From the NCBI GenBank assembly GCA_029204225.1, contig CM055111.1:2556329-2620328 (forward strand): a stretch of 64,000 nt of DNA. Reading direction: 5' to 3'. The stretch is from Diphasiastrum complanatum. Taxonomy: Eukaryota > Streptophyta > Lycopodiopsida > Lycopodiales > Lycopodiaceae. Made by a program: the position numbers and the translations under genes. The notes below the pieces were generated by a model, which saw only the letters and a list, made by a program, of their open reading frames with translations, was not told where the DNA came from and did not search any database. This document shows positions 24,790 to 36,739 of this stretch, piece by piece. The first letter of the stretch is position 1. The number at the start of each line of letters is the position of its first letter.

Positions 24790-26041
24790 ACTAAAAGAAG
24801 GCCTGAGTACAATGGGAAAAAGAAAATTTCTACTAAAAGCAGCACCCTTTCAGTTAATAGCGGCACAACTTTACAAAAGGGGCATTGACGGCATTATTCA
24901 ACGATGTGCTTATGAATCTGAGATACGACCGATAATATCTCAGGCTCATGAGGGCATTGGGGGTGGCCACTTTTTTGTTGAAGCCACAACAAAGATTATC
25001 CTTCGAGCAGGATTGTGGTGGCCATCTTTGTTTAAGGACACGTTTGTTGTCATTAAAGCATGTGATGACTGTCAACGAGCCAAGAAAACCACCAAAGCAG
25101 ACTTCACGTCGTTGACTCCCATTATAGAAGGCGAAGCCTTCCATAAGTGGGGAATTGACTTTGTTGGACCAATCAGTCCAGCAGCAAAACATACTCAAGC
25201 TCGTTACATCCTCATCGCCACAGATTACGCCACTAAGTGGGTGGAGGCTCGAGCAACGAAGGACGCCAATGCAAAACAGTCGCACGTTTTCTTTACGAAA
25301 ACATTATTACATGTTTTGGCTGTCCCATAGAGCTAGTTAGTGATCGTGGCATGCATTTTTTGAATGCTGTCGTTGATAATCTCCTACGCCATTACCTGGT
25401 CGTTCACAAAAAAAAGTACACCATACTACCCTAGATGTAATGGCCAGGCTGAATCAACTAATAAGACGATATGTAAAATTTTAACCAAGATAGTTAAAAC
25501 CAGTCGCTTTGATTGGGAAACAAAACTTTTCTCAGCTATCTGGGCTTACCGTATCACTCCAAAGAAAGCCACTGGGTGGATTACACCTTTCCACTTAGTA
25601 TATGGTCAAGAGGCGGTAATGCCCGTAGAATTCTTAGTACCTTTGCTAAGAGTTATGGAAGCTTTTTCAACAGATCTCTTTGAAAAGGCTTTAATAGAAC
25701 AATAAGTCAAAACCAGGCTATTTACATTAGCCCAGTTATGCGAGACGAGACTAATATCTTATCACGCACAACTAGTTAACAAACGATGCCAAAAGAACTA
25801 GCATGACTGTCACCTGTGCAATAAAGATCTACACTTAGGTGACCAGGTGCTTCTTTATACATCAAAGAAGCACCCCGACAAATTGAAGTTCAGAAGTGAG
25901 GGGCCATACGTTATCAATAAAATCTTTCCTAATGGTGCAGTCCAATTGCAAACACTTGACGAGATACTCCTAGACACTGTCGTAAACGGTGGTCGTCTAC
26001 GGCAGTATTACGAAGAGTTGTTCTTTGTTGACCCAATTTAA
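24790..26041 (+). pseudogene. Gypsy A integrase
   Basis: Zinc-binding HHCC domain (HEGIGGGHF, then CDDCQRAKK, 24945-25085), catalytic core with GIDFVGPI (Asp, 25155) and ATDYATKWVEA (25220), SDRGMHFLNAVVDNL (25342) and CNGQAESTNKT (Glu, about 25440), then C-terminal PYVINKIFPNGAVQL and GGRLRQYY ending in TAA at 26041. A stop at 25330 and later shifts break it. WGIDFVGPI with ATDYxTKWVEA is typical of non-chromoviral plant gypsy integrases, and no chromodomain is seen. Confidence 0.88.
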
Positions 26042-26640
26042 CATCTTTTCCCTAGTATATATTCTGCATTTTTATTTATTTTATTATTTTATTTTATTTT
26101 CTTATGATCTTGCTTGTAGTTCTAGTTTTCCATGCCTATTTTTCACCTCGTTCCTTGTTTATACTTCATAACATTACTTATGTACTTTCTATGCATTCTC
26201 TTCTTCCTGTACATATTCTTGGGTCATGGATGTTCTAGATCAACAAATGATAGGCTACACCATCAGAAATGATTCTCACACTTTAGCCACCTCATCTCTG
26301 TCTCACTGGTATCTCAAGCTACAAACATTCTTGGGGATACACTCTTTTCATAAGAACTTCTACTCTGAGCCACACTCATATTTTCAACTTGAAGTTCTTC
26401 ACTAGCGTCACACAGATCCATTCCTTCATATTGGAATCAATTCAAATCGGGTATAAGTATACCTATTGGGCTCTCACTAGTTGATCCTTGATTGTGAGAC
26501 TACGTTGCTGGTGTGATGCCTCATTCCTCTTTGAGATTGTTTCATAGCTTAGGGTCTAGACCCGTTCGATCTAGGATTGGTTGGGTTGGTTTGTCCACCA
26601 TCCAATTCCCTAGTGTTGCTTGGTTGCGACTTGCTACGGG
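26042..26640 (+). other. Gypsy A 3' untranslated region
   Basis: No coding sequence. It begins with T-rich sequence, and the part from about 26450 to 26640 is homologous to 28220-28430 beyond the 3' LTR. Confidence 0.6.
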
Positions 26641-26644
26641 ATCC

Positions 26645-26897
26645 ATTCAAATCTCAACCGACGGGATCCACTCAAATCTCAACCGACGGGATCCAGTTCA
26701 AATCTCAACTGACGGGATTCATTCAAATCTCAACTGACGGGATCCACTCAAATCTCAACTGACAAGTCTACTCAAATCTCAACTGACAAATCTCAACCGA
26801 CGAATCTCAACCGACGGAATCCAATTCAAATCTCAACCGACGGGATCCATTCAAATCTTAACCGACGGGATCCAATCAAATCTCAACCGACGGGATC
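26645..26897 (+). repeat. Gypsy A 3' array: 11 copies of AATCTCAACCGACGGGATCC
   Basis: The unit AAATCTCAACCGACGGGATCC plus a few bases repeats about 11 times, mostly at 25-26 bp with two shortened copies near 26787-26801. It uses the same core as the leader array but is more homogeneous. Confidence 0.93.
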
Positions 26898-27103
26898 CAT
26901 ACGGCATGACGACGAGGCGAGCAGGACTATCAAGAAGTTCTCAGGAAGGTTGGAATGTAGCGGCCAATTGAGAGACTTCCAATTTTGAAAAATAATAAGT
27001 TTTACAGATAATAAGCACCTAGTTTTACGAAAGCGAACAAAGATCCACGCTTTTTCAAGTGCCAAGCAAAAGACATCACCGGTGTTGCAACGGGTCCTGC
27101 AAT

Positions 27104-27120
27104 AGATTAGGGGTGGATAA
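27104..27120 (+). other. Gypsy A polypurine tract
   Basis: 'gattaggggtggataa' immediately precedes the 3' LTR TG at 27121, the position of the plus-strand primer. The stretch 26900-27100 holds no other feature. Confidence 0.6.
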
Positions 27121-28192
27121 TGTTAGCAGATTCTAGAGAATCCCCAGATGTCGAGCCAAGCCGAAGACATAGAATACCTCTCACCCATGACTGAGGAGGT
27201 CTCAGAAGGAGGAGAGCAGAAGAAGCTGAGAGTCGAGAAATTACTAGCTAGGATGATAGTGAGATATCTATGTGGCCCTATATGGTGTATCCTAGAGAAG
27301 GAATGACCATGTAGGAGCTAGTCATATTTCCTAGGCCTTGTAAATAAATGTAGACCCCCCCTTAAATTAGCTAGAGTGAGCCACCTTTTGATGGCGACCT
27401 TCAGTGGAAGGGCAAATTCCACATGTAATTTCTAATTTGGTGTAATTGCCACTTGGGCTCCACATAAGCAGCCTTCTTGCTTATTTAAGGGCTCCCCTCT
27501 CTTGTGAGGGAGCTTTTGAATGTATTGTCAAGTTCTCTTGAGCAAATAAAGAGGATCCTCCACGAGTTCTTGATGATTGCTAAGGTCCTTGTTCATGGCA
27601 ATGTTCTTGAGTGAAATTTCTATGATCATGCTTGAATTCCTTGCATTGTGGATTAGCTAGTTTCTTGTTTTTTAGTTTCTTGCTTAGTTGTGGATTAGAA
27701 TTCACTTCTTGTTTATGGAATAAGGTAGAAATCAACATTCAAGTAAACTAAATAGGCTAGAATAGTGGTGTAGATCTTGCATACTCTCTTACTTTCCAGT
27801 TCTTGATTGTTCTTGGGCATTCTAAGCATCGGAAAATGAGTGTTTCTTGATTCTTGGACTGTCAAATGTTGTTAAAAATCTAGTTTCTTGTTTCTTGTTC
27901 AATAGTTAATCTTGTTCTTGATTGATTGCTGATTCAGTAGATAGTGGTAGGTCTGCTCCCTGTTCCAAAACATTGATCCTCTTGAGCTATAGATGGTTAC
28001 ATGGTTGGTTTCTGCATGTAGCTGAGTATCGGAACCATGTCTCTCACTGACAGGCTGGGAAATGCATGCTAAAATCTGAGTAACGCTTCTGCTTTGTAAC
28101 TGTTCTAATAAGAAGAAGAACCATAAAGAACCGTAACTATAGAAGTAAAAGAAGTTGTAAACTGTGTTCACAGATAAGAGAATCTGTGAACA
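27121..28192 (+). mobile_element. Gypsy A 3' LTR
   Basis: TGTTAGCAGATTCTAG to ...tctgtgaaca, 1072 bp, collinear with the 5' LTR, with scattered substitutions and a small indel in the first 120 bp. Confidence 0.93.
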
Positions 28193-28219
28193 CCAATGAG
28201 GTGTTACAATGCATTACTA

Positions 28220-28430
28220 ATGGTGGGTATAAGTATACTCATTGAGCTCTCACTAGTGCATGCTTGATTGTGTGATTGGTAGCTACATGATGTTGATGTG
28301 ATTCTTCCTTCCCATGTGATAGATTAATCTGTTGCTTAGGGAATATATATGCATGATCTAGATTTGGTTTGGTTGGTTTGTCCACTATCCGAATCCCTTG
28401 TATTATTTGACACTTTGTTGTGCAGCTTCC
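28220..28430 (+). mobile_element. Copy of gypsy A 3' internal sequence outside its LTR
   Basis: 'gggtataagtatac..attg.gctctcactagt', 'ttgattgtg', 'cttaggg', 'gatctag.attggtt.ggttggtttgtccac' and 'atcc.aatccc' follow the same order as 26450-26640 inside gypsy A. This is a remnant of a related element or a local duplication. Confidence 0.7.
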
Positions 28431-28793
28431 TTGGTGAGGGACTTTATATTTGAGTTCCAAAAAGGGCCTTATTGTTGGAAATTAAGCCCACAATTGTCTC
28501 CTTGGTGAATAGTAATTTCTATTTCATGATTTTTCCTGCATGTTTGTTGATTGTTGATCTAGGGTCAGGTGAAACCAACTTTGGTTCTATGTCTGCTCAT
28601 CTGATACTTGCAGAAATCATAACTTAGACAGCCAAGCTATTTGAAGAATGTCTACAATGCGCTTTCGGCTGATCTCCAACAAAGGGTAACCAATCCTATC
28701 ATGCATTCATGTTCAAATGTTAAGTTGAATGATTTGAAGTCATTGAAGACTTGGCCATCTTCAAGGACTTCCATGAATTAACATTTAGAGCAA

Positions 28794-28868
28794 GTCTACA
28801 TAAATAAACTAAGTGTCGCAATAGTCTACAGAAATACACTAAGTGTCACAACAGTCTACATAAATGAG
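28794..28868. repeat. 30-bp tandem repeat, 2.5 copies
   Basis: 'gtctaca' starts at 28794, 28824 and 28854, each followed by '(t/g)aaata(a/c)actaagtgtc(g/a)caa'. The remaining sequence from 28440 to 29440 has no recognised gene. Confidence 0.85.
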
Positions 28869-29445
28869 CTATGTTTTCAACAACTTCGGCTTTTTCACAT
28901 TTTTTCGAAATGCGACAGTTCAGCATAGTTCAATAGTTCAACTATTTTCCAACTTATGTAGACCTTCAGTTTTTTCACAAAATCTCAAAGAGAGAGAAAA
29001 ATGCCGAAGGTCGTCTATTTTGAATGAGGAACGTTCTCAGTCACTTCCCAGAATTTGTGAAATGAGAGAAAGCCACTTCCCCTAAAAAGCAAAGTGAGAG
29101 AATTTGCGACGTCCTCGTCAGCGTCAATATTCCCTACCAGTTGACTGTGTACAAAATGTACAGTTATCATCTCAAGCCAATACTTCCAAGTACAACAGCT
29201 TGTCTAATTAGATGAAAAACATTTATTGTAATTAATACATGGATGCAATCTATAAATGGATCACCTAGGCACACTCTATTTGATGCTTCGTCCGTGAGAT
29301 GAATGATTTTTGAGCCTCCCAGTTACACCGTCATTCTGGTTGTAACTACTATTTGGTTGTGCTTCAGTGTAATATAGTAGCAGCTTGCTTTTCTATCTGC
29401 ATATAATGTAGATGAATGCTTGTTGTGATTGAATGCACTTGACTG

Positions 29446-29870
29446 TTGTTTGGTAACATTTGTTCACTCACTTTGATCAAAACACGGATGTCTGTGACTC
29501 CTCAGTTTTTTATCAGACAACTTCCAAAGTCGTATGAACACTTTGTGGTGATGATCTCCACACAACCCGACCTCACTCTTCAAAAGGTGATCGGTCATCT
29601 ACTTCAAGAAGAAATGCGGAGAAAGACCAGTGGCCTGTCCATCAAAGACAAGTCCTTGGCCCTATACACCAAGAAGAAAGACTATTCCAAGGGCAAGAAT
29701 CAAGTGCAGTAGCAACAGCAGAAGCCTCACACTCAAGGTGAGAACAATGGATTGTGCAAGAAGCTCTTTTGCAGATATTGCAAGAGAGCCAATCACGACA
29801 TCAAGGAGTGTCGCATCCGCATCTACAATGAGGAAAAGAAGCAACAACAACAATAGCCAAATTCCTCCAA
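29446..29870 (+). pseudogene. Copia gag fragment
   Basis: The frame 29446-29712 encodes a UBN2-type copia gag piece (FFIRQLPKSYEHFVVMIST, TLQKVIGHLLQEEMRRK). A stop and shift lead to a CCHC zinc knuckle CRYCKRANHDIKEC near 29776. No protease or pol follows and no LTR was identified. Confidence 0.8.
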
Positions 29871-29984
29871 TGCGACGAAATTCAAGGAGCAAGATACACA
29901 CCTATTAATGGCTTACAACAGTTCTGTCCTAAGTTTTCTTTTTTTGATTCTTAAGCCCTCAGAAGAATCCTCGGGACAAACGAT

Positions 29985-30245
29985 CTTTTTGATAGGGGTA
30001 TACCAAAGGCCCCTTGGAATGACCCTCGAAAATAATATATTATCAGCATTCTTTCTATTCGGTTATACCGAGGTCCCTTGGAACAGATAGTCATGTCGAG
30101 GGGTATACCAAGGTCCCTCGATATATCCCTTGGCAAACACATTCTCTAAACAGCTCCAGAATCGGATGGTGATACCTCGAGAACCGATGTAATTAAGAAG
30201 GTTCTGCTACCGAGGTATAAATCAATGTGTATACCGAGGTTCGTA
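29985..30245. repeat. Dispersed 'GTATACCGAGGTCCCTTGG' motif cluster
   Basis: 'gtataccaaaggccccttgga', 'ttataccgaggtcccttgga', 'gtataccaaggtccctcga', 'taccgaggtataa' and 'gtataccgaggttcg' occur within 260 bp. Spacing is irregular, so it is not a simple tandem repeat. Confidence 0.6.
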
Positions 30246-30359
30246 GTGTTTTTGTTTTTGTTTTTTTTTAATCTTCAGAAAAGCCTTGGTAATAGAGTCG
30301 AAATATCTCTCGAATGTTGTAGTGTTTTTTTGTCTTCCTTTGATGTGCAAGCTATGAGT

Positions 30360-31250
30360 AGGAGGGAATTTTGTTTTACCTTTATTGTCTGGAATGGAAT
30401 TTTGTTCAAAAATGGAAAAAAATTTAAACCTAATGACGTCACAGTTAACATCAAGACCTTGTATGAATGTCATGATGTGCCATGTGCAAAACATCGTAGG
30501 GTACCGAGTATATTGGATTTAGTATGAAAAAATTTATTTTGCTAAAGATGAAGCCTTTTGTAGAGTCCTGCATTGCAAAATCTAAGCAATGTCAACTTAT
30601 AAAGTTTGAATGGATGAAAGTCGGTGGATTGTTACATCCATTGAAGATTCTTACCAAAATGTGGAACAATATCTCAATGGATTTTGCAGTGGGTCATCCA
30701 GGGATGCACAAAGGAAATGATGCTATTTGGGTAGACATGGATCGACTTACTAAAGTACTATAATTATTCCAACTAGCCCCCAAAAATATACGTAATATTT
30801 TTGCCTTGCAAAAATTCCAGAAGGACCCGAGATCTCAAACTACTATTAGAGCTTCTAAGTTAGCTCAGTCACTCATAAAACATCATTTTAGACTTTTTGG
30901 AGCTACCAAGTGACATTGTAAGTGACCATGATTCAAAATTCATAATACACTTTTTGGTCATCAATATTTTAGACGTTGCGTAGTTTCAGTTCTTTTGATC
31001 ATTCGACATCTGATAATTAGATGGAAAGAAGTAACCAACTATGGAAGATGCTTCCGGTATATGTCTCATGTAAGCATTCTAGTAGGCATGCATGCAATAA
31101 GGAGTAATATCAACGTTGACTTTCATTTAGAAGCTATTACATTACCTGCTCAACTTTTTGCGCCATTGTGCATGAGCTCTTCCGGTGAAAAATGTTTTAA
31201 CAAAATCTAGAGAACAAATGAAGGATTGCTACCCTCTGGATCATTAATCA
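30360..31250 (+). pseudogene. Decayed gypsy integrase
   Basis: Broken frames show the zinc-binding linker (VNIKTLYECHDVPCAKHR, 30440), CIAKSKQCQLIKFEW near 30570, the core start WNNISMDFAVG near 30663, DAIWVDMDRLTK near 30720 and YVSCKHSSRHACNK near 31060. This order matches Ty3/gypsy integrases. From 31250 to 32030 nothing is identified. Confidence 0.7.
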
Positions 31251-32025
31251 TCACCAGCCTTGATCACTTGTCAAAAAATTGACGATAGATTTTAACAAGC
31301 AGATAAAAGATCCAAGCATTGGAAAATCACATGTTTTCAAGAGCTGGAAACCTAAGCATCATGGATTCACACCTGCTCTAGAAAACAAAGGAAAATAGAG
31401 CTTTCCTTGGAATAAACATCAACCAAATCATCTGTCACTTTCGAGATTTTACAATTTTGATCGCAAGCGGTGACAGAAATTGAAGAGCGAGCGGTCATGG
31501 CCACGGGATGGGGTATGAGAGAAAAAAACTTATCATACAAATATTGATATCTATCAATTTATTAGATAAGATAACGTGACATGAGGGCTGATCTTGGTAA
31601 CAAGGCCCTCCAAAAATGCATCATGCAATAAAGGTGTTAGATTTCCAAGGTAGAGAGCCAATTTGATGCATGCCAATTTCAATAATTGATTATTTCATGC
31701 AAGGCAAAAGTAGTCAAGGATCTACATCATTAGAAACAAAAGTACCATGTCATTCTTGAGCTCCAATAAAGTAAGACACATCACCTTTTTTCATAGTATC
31801 ATGATAATTTACGCCACAAAGATGTAAATGATCAACTATTATTGTACGCAATATTCATTTCCAAGTGCCAACCACCAAGTCACCACAAGAGGCCATGTGT
31901 TGGATCATCTTCAAAAAATGAAGTACAACCTCTCCATTATTGGCCCACCCCACCTCATCTCCATTTCATTGCATCAACATCCAACGTGGCCTACGTATCC
32001 CATCAAATATATCATTTTGGAATTT

Positions 32026-32031
<6 letters not shown>

Positions 32032-32056
<25 letters not shown>
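32032..32056. repeat. (TC)n microsatellite in the NPF 5' leader
   Basis: A 25-bp CT run ending 46 bp before the NPF start codon, a common place for CT microsatellites in plant genes. Confidence 0.9.
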
Positions 32057-32101
32057 GTTGTATAGATTATTGGCTTGCTTGATTGCAGATACGTAGTAGC
32101 G

Positions 32102-34315
32102 ATGGCAAATTCCAACACAAAAGTGGAGCAACACACTGTAAATGAACAAGAAGAGAGTAATACTCTAGAAATACAATTAGGAGGAGGAGGAGGAGGAGCA
32201 GGCGCATGTGATGAGCATGGATCATCATGGGTAGACCTTCGCGGGAGGCCTGTTTCAAAGGCCACCACCGGTGGCTGGAAAGCATGCATTTTCATCATTG
32301 GTATATTATACCATGTTCACAAGATATCCAACAGTGATTGTATATATTCAAGATAACGTTGGATGGGGTTGGGGTTTTGGATTCCCTACATTAGCGATTG
32401 CTATTGCTATCGCTGCCTTCTGCATAGGGACTCCAGTTTACAGGCATAAACCATCAACCGGTAGCCCTTTTACTAGTGTGGCACAGGTGCTCGTTGCATG
32501 TGCTCGAAAGTGGAACGTATCTGTGCCTGCTGACAAGAATGAACTTTACGAACTTAAGAACAAGAATGCAGTTCAAGTTCAGGGAAGGAGGCATCTTCTT
32601 CACTCTGATGGATTTTTGTGAGTTTGTATTTAGATTTACTATTCAAACTGAAAGATTAGCAAAACTACTGTGTCTCAAGAGGTGCAACAGATTCAGCTTC
32701 CTTTCATCACATACTTTTGCAAAAGCATATGTTAGATGAGGTTAGATCTTAGCAATGCTTACAACTCAATAAAACTAACCGTTTTTATAAAACATCGACT
32801 AGGAGTACTTTCTCTCATCTTCATATTTTCATTGTGTTCGATGAAAAGTTTGTACTTGTGTCACTCAGAGTAACAATATTCAAAGTTTCAAAATCTTACA
32901 ATCGTGAAGTACTCTGTTGTATATTGGTAAAGATCGTAGATATTTTTCTCTTCCTCCGCATGTCTGCTCTATGGAAGATGCTTTTTATGTTGACAAAAGG
33001 ATATAATTATTTGCTTCCTTAGAAAAATTCCAGTCCTTTTGTAAGTAAGCGATCATCAGTTGAGCTTTGAGCATTGCATAATCCGCAAAAATCTAAACCC
33101 GGAAAACTCTATGCTTGCAAAATGAAAACAAATAAGTGGTATTTCTTGTTAATAGGACTTTGATACGGGTGTTCTTGATTTTTGTTTGTACTGTGCAATA
33201 TTGCACATAGACTGCAAATCTTCATAAAAGCTTCTAATCATTGAAACATGAAAATAGTAAAGGTGGTTTTGGCCCTTTCCTATTGTTATGTGTCTGTTAC
33301 AATGTATAGATATTGATTCCTACTTTAGGGTAAATTGTTTTTGGTTCACATCTTAAGGGTAATTGCCGCATATTGAAGTAGATCAATAAGAGAATATTCA
33401 CTTTTTGGGTTTCTGTACAGGTTCCTTGATAAAGCAGCAGTTGTCGGTCTCCCTGAGGATGCTGGCGTAGATACTTATAATCCATGGAGACTTTGTACTG
33501 TCACTCAAGTTGAGGAGGTCAAGCTAGTCCTCAGGGTTATGCCTATCTGGACAACAAGCTTGATGTTTGGAATTATTACTGCACAAATAGGGACATTATT
33601 TACAAAACAGGGTGCAACACTTGACAATAGAATGGGTCCTCACTTCAAACTTCCTCCAGCATCCATGCAAAATTTTTCAGGTGTTACTGTCCTCCTGCTT
33701 CTACCTATTTACGATTTTTTTCTGGTGCCATTCCTCCGGCGATTTTCGAGGAATGTTCGTGGGATTTCATTGCTTCAAAGGCTAGGTATTGGGTTGTTCT
33801 TCTCATTAATGAGCATGATAGCTGCAGCCTTAACAGAAAGCAAGCGCCTCAATGTAGCTAGACAACATGGTTTGCTTGACAAGCCATTAAAAAAAGTGCC
33901 CATGAGCATATTTCAGCTGGCTCCACAATATGCACTGTACGGTATTTCAGATATCTTCTTTGTTGTAGGACTGCAAGAGTTTTTCTATGATCAGATGCCT
34001 GATACAATGAGAAGTATGGCCATTGCACTCTATCTCAGTATGTTTGGAGCAGGAAGCTTTCTCAGCAGTTTATGCATCACAGTTATTAACAATGTGTCTG
34101 CTCATGGGAACCGTACGGGCTGGATATCTAACAACCTTAACGAGTCTCATTTGGATTTTTTCTACTGGTTTTTAGCAGTATTGAGCTTCATCAATCTTGG
34201 CCTGTTTTTCCTTTTCTCTTGCTAGTACAAGTACAAACAGGAAATTGATGCACCTGAAAGTGCTTCAATAGAGCTGGACATACGAGTAAGATCTAATACA
34301 AGAGCAGATTCATAA
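32102..34315 (+). pseudogene. NPF/POT-family transporter relic, NPF5-like
   Basis: Exon 1 starts at ATG 32102 and ends at a GT donor at 32301 (SSWVDLRGRPVSKATTGGWK, ACIFIIG), the usual first NPF exon. Only about 40 bp later YIQDNVGWGWGFGFPT appears, which normally lies 150 or more residues downstream. Roughly helices 2-5, including the ExxER-type motif region, are therefore deleted. The block continues to 32617, followed by a clean intron (32618-33420) and a last exon with FLDKAAVVGLPE, VLRVMPIWTT, GTLFTKQGATLDN, PQYALYGISDIFFVVGLQEF and MRSMAIALYL. A TAG at 34223-34225 falls where family members continue; the frame stays open for 30 codons to TAA at 34313-34315. NPF proteins are proton-coupled nitrate, peptide or hormone transporters. 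Losing four helices makes this non-functional. Confidence 0.9.
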
Positions 34316-35425
34316 AGACATCCTCCGCAGCTACAAATCCAACAAGTCCTAAGGCAAGGGACATGTTAAATGGTCCATCCAGCTTTGTACTATTATGCTA
34401 TACTTATGTTTGATGATACGGCATTGCTATCCGTGGTAGTTATACCAAGAGCAATTGGTAGGCGTACTGGGTTGTTATTCTTGTAACAATTTAGCACTAA
34501 ATTCTAATGCTTCTAAAGGATTACAATTGAACGTGTCTAGTGAATACGTTTCCTAAAGCTTGCCTTGGTGGTGAAGGATTCGCCAGAGACTTCCAATGTT
34601 TCGTTGGGCACATCCCAACTGACATATTTCTGGGCAGGATCGACAGTGTGCAAGCATACAAAAATTTAATAGAAGGGCTGTGTGACTCCATGAATAACAA
34701 CAAGAATGGTGAGCAAGCTAAGAAGCATTTGGATTGACTTTCACTTGTGGTGAAAAGGACCTAATTTGGGAGGCATATTTTAGAATGATACTCCTTGCCC
34801 ATATGCGCCGTGGCAATTTCGAAGGGATTGCCACTCTTCTGATAAGGCTTCATAGTCTGTGTTTGGGAAAGCCGGCATCTCTTGAGAATGGAATTGACAT
34901 CTTTCGTCGAAAACCAATTTCATAAAAAATTGACAAGAAGTTGACATTCAAAATACCGACAACTTTTCTTGAATGCAGGATAGGTTTGTCAATTTAATAT
35001 TGAGGAAATTTTTGTTTAGTAAACTAGGTAGATCCTTATTAAAGTTGGGTTACATAGGTTTATTGAGTCAATAAAATCAATTTTTGATGTACATATTTAA
35101 TATTTTGTCGACAAAAAATCTAACATGCAGGATCTTGAAGGCAAAGTTTTTTAAAAACCAGTAACTTCAAAAAAAATGTAGGAAATAGGAGGGAAACCTC
35201 AAGGAGGTTTCTTGAACAATGCTTTGCAAATTGTTACATCAGCTTGCACACTACAGACTAGGTTCAAAATGATAAGCAATAAATCTAACTAATTCTTCAA
35301 TGTATTCAACCAAATACACAAGCTATATCTAGCTTATACACATTGTATTTGTAATGTTCCATTATTTTAGAACTCTTGGAATCAAACATTAGGTTATAAC
35401 ATATAGTACTATGATTATAATCTAG
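34316..35425. other. No recognised gene
   Basis: It includes the 3' flank of the NPF relic. A 65-codon plus-strand frame at 34540-34737 matches no family I recognise and shows no supporting context. Confidence 0.4.
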
Positions 35426-35617
35426 CCTTTCATTTTTTTGTTTCGGAAAATACAACGTGTTGTTTCTTGACTTTGTGTGAGCTTGAGTCTCCAAAGAAAA
35501 TGTATTTTGATTTAGTTGCTGTGAGATTCAAGAATAGGTTCTTACATGGAGTCATGTGCTGAGAAGCACCTAAATCTAGATACCATTCGCAGGCATCTTT
35601 GCTTGATTGTTCAATGA
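35426..35617 (-). pseudogene. Copia protease remnant
   Basis: On the minus strand CEWYLDLGASQHMTPC (about 35605-35558) is the copia protease active site with Ser changed to Leu in D-S-G, followed by IFFGDSSSHKV (about 35510). Nothing else of the element is recognisable here. Confidence 0.75.
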
Positions 35618-35619
35618 TT

Positions 35620-36735
35620 TTAAGTAGGTGAGGTTAAGTCTGTTAATAGAGAAAAGTTAGAAAAAGCGACAAAAATGGTAGAAATAGTAAAAAGGTTAAA
35701 AAGTGGAAAACTATAGAAATGGGAAGATGGATGGTGACAATGATGGTTCTGAGTGCAAATCTGAGATCGGTGAGTGCAGATGATGGCTGATAGGAAGTTT
35801 GGTAGCAAATGGAGAACTTGAAAATTTTGCTTGAAATTTTAGGTAAAGTGACAAATGACTCGAATTTTGCCCTTATATAGCAGAAATTAGAGTGCATATT
35901 AGGTGAAACACACTTTCCCCAGTTCAATTCCACCCAAGTTTTTGCAGGGACCTTCATCACAATATTCTAAGACCTCGGAGAAGTCTATGAAGGTTCAAAA
36001 GGGGATTTGACCACCCTGTGAAGGTTCTGTGAGGGTTCAATCCTCGTAGGAAGTGATCTCTTGCACAACTTTCTCCAGACATTGAATTTTTAAAATCTGA
36101 ACCTATAGGCAGGCTAATTTCACTACTCTGATTTCATTTACGCCCCTTGCGAAGGTTGGTCTGCTGATCTTGATGCTCTGTGAAGGTTGTGAAGATTCTA
36201 CCTTTATGAACTCTTGTAACCACTCAAATTTGATGATTTTTCCATCAGTAACTCTCGTAGAGATTTTCATAGATGCATCTGGGTCAGATCTGGTGATTGT
36301 CAAAGTTTCAAGAGCTAACTCTCCAAAAATCATGAAAAAGTGCTCTTTTTGAGTTTTTTTTGACGAGATCTCGAGATTCTATGATTCTTAACTTCTGTAA
36401 ACTGGTATTCCATTGCATTCAGGTTGGATCTGACTATAGGTAAGTTCTCTAGAAGTTCTGATAGAATATTGGTAACTGATCCATCAACTTAAGTGAATTT
36501 TATCTTTTTTTTTTCATGTTTTTTTGAGATCGATGTCTCTGATTTGCAAGAATGAAGGCTAATTGATGCAATCTGATGATCGGCTTCTCTGTTGATCCTG
36601 TTGGGATTTAGATCTCACTTGAATTTTGTCGGATGTTGTCAAATCTTTTCAGATCTTGATGGACCTTGATGGATCTGGTTTGATTTTTCTAGACTTGGCC
36701 GTGATGACCTTGAAGATGAACTTTTTGTGACTTGT
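35620..36735. other. Non-coding, gypsy-like untranslated sequence
   Basis: No coding region. Repeated phrases such as 'gtgaaggttctgtgagggttcaatc' and 'cagatcttgatgga' also occur in variant form at 41330-42870, suggesting both are untranslated parts of a related gypsy family. Confidence 0.4.
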
Positions 36736-36739
36736 CATT

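Larger units (their letters stand above)
18390..28192 (+). mobile_element. Gypsy A: complete but mutated Ty3/gypsy element, 9.8 kb
   Basis: The order is 5' LTR, tRNA-Asp-type PBS, repeat-rich leader, gag with zinc knuckles, protease, RT, RNase H, integrase, 3' repeat array, PPT and 3' LTR. The domain order and PBS suggest a non-chromoviral gypsy lineage (Athila/Tat-like), tentatively. The coding region has frameshifts and stops in every domain. The LTRs differ at roughly one site in 20 in the stretches I compared, so the insertion is old. The 5-bp flanks (CGAGT left, CCAAT right) do not match. Confidence 0.9.

Noticed and set aside
26641-26897. Regularly spaced repeats resembling a CRISPR array
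   Set aside because: Units are contiguous or nearly so, without unique spacers of constant length, and sit between a gypsy integrase and its LTR in a plant genome.
34540-34737. 65-codon ORF downstream of the NPF relic
   Set aside because: No family match, no conserved motif, no splice or promoter support. Chance ORF more likely.
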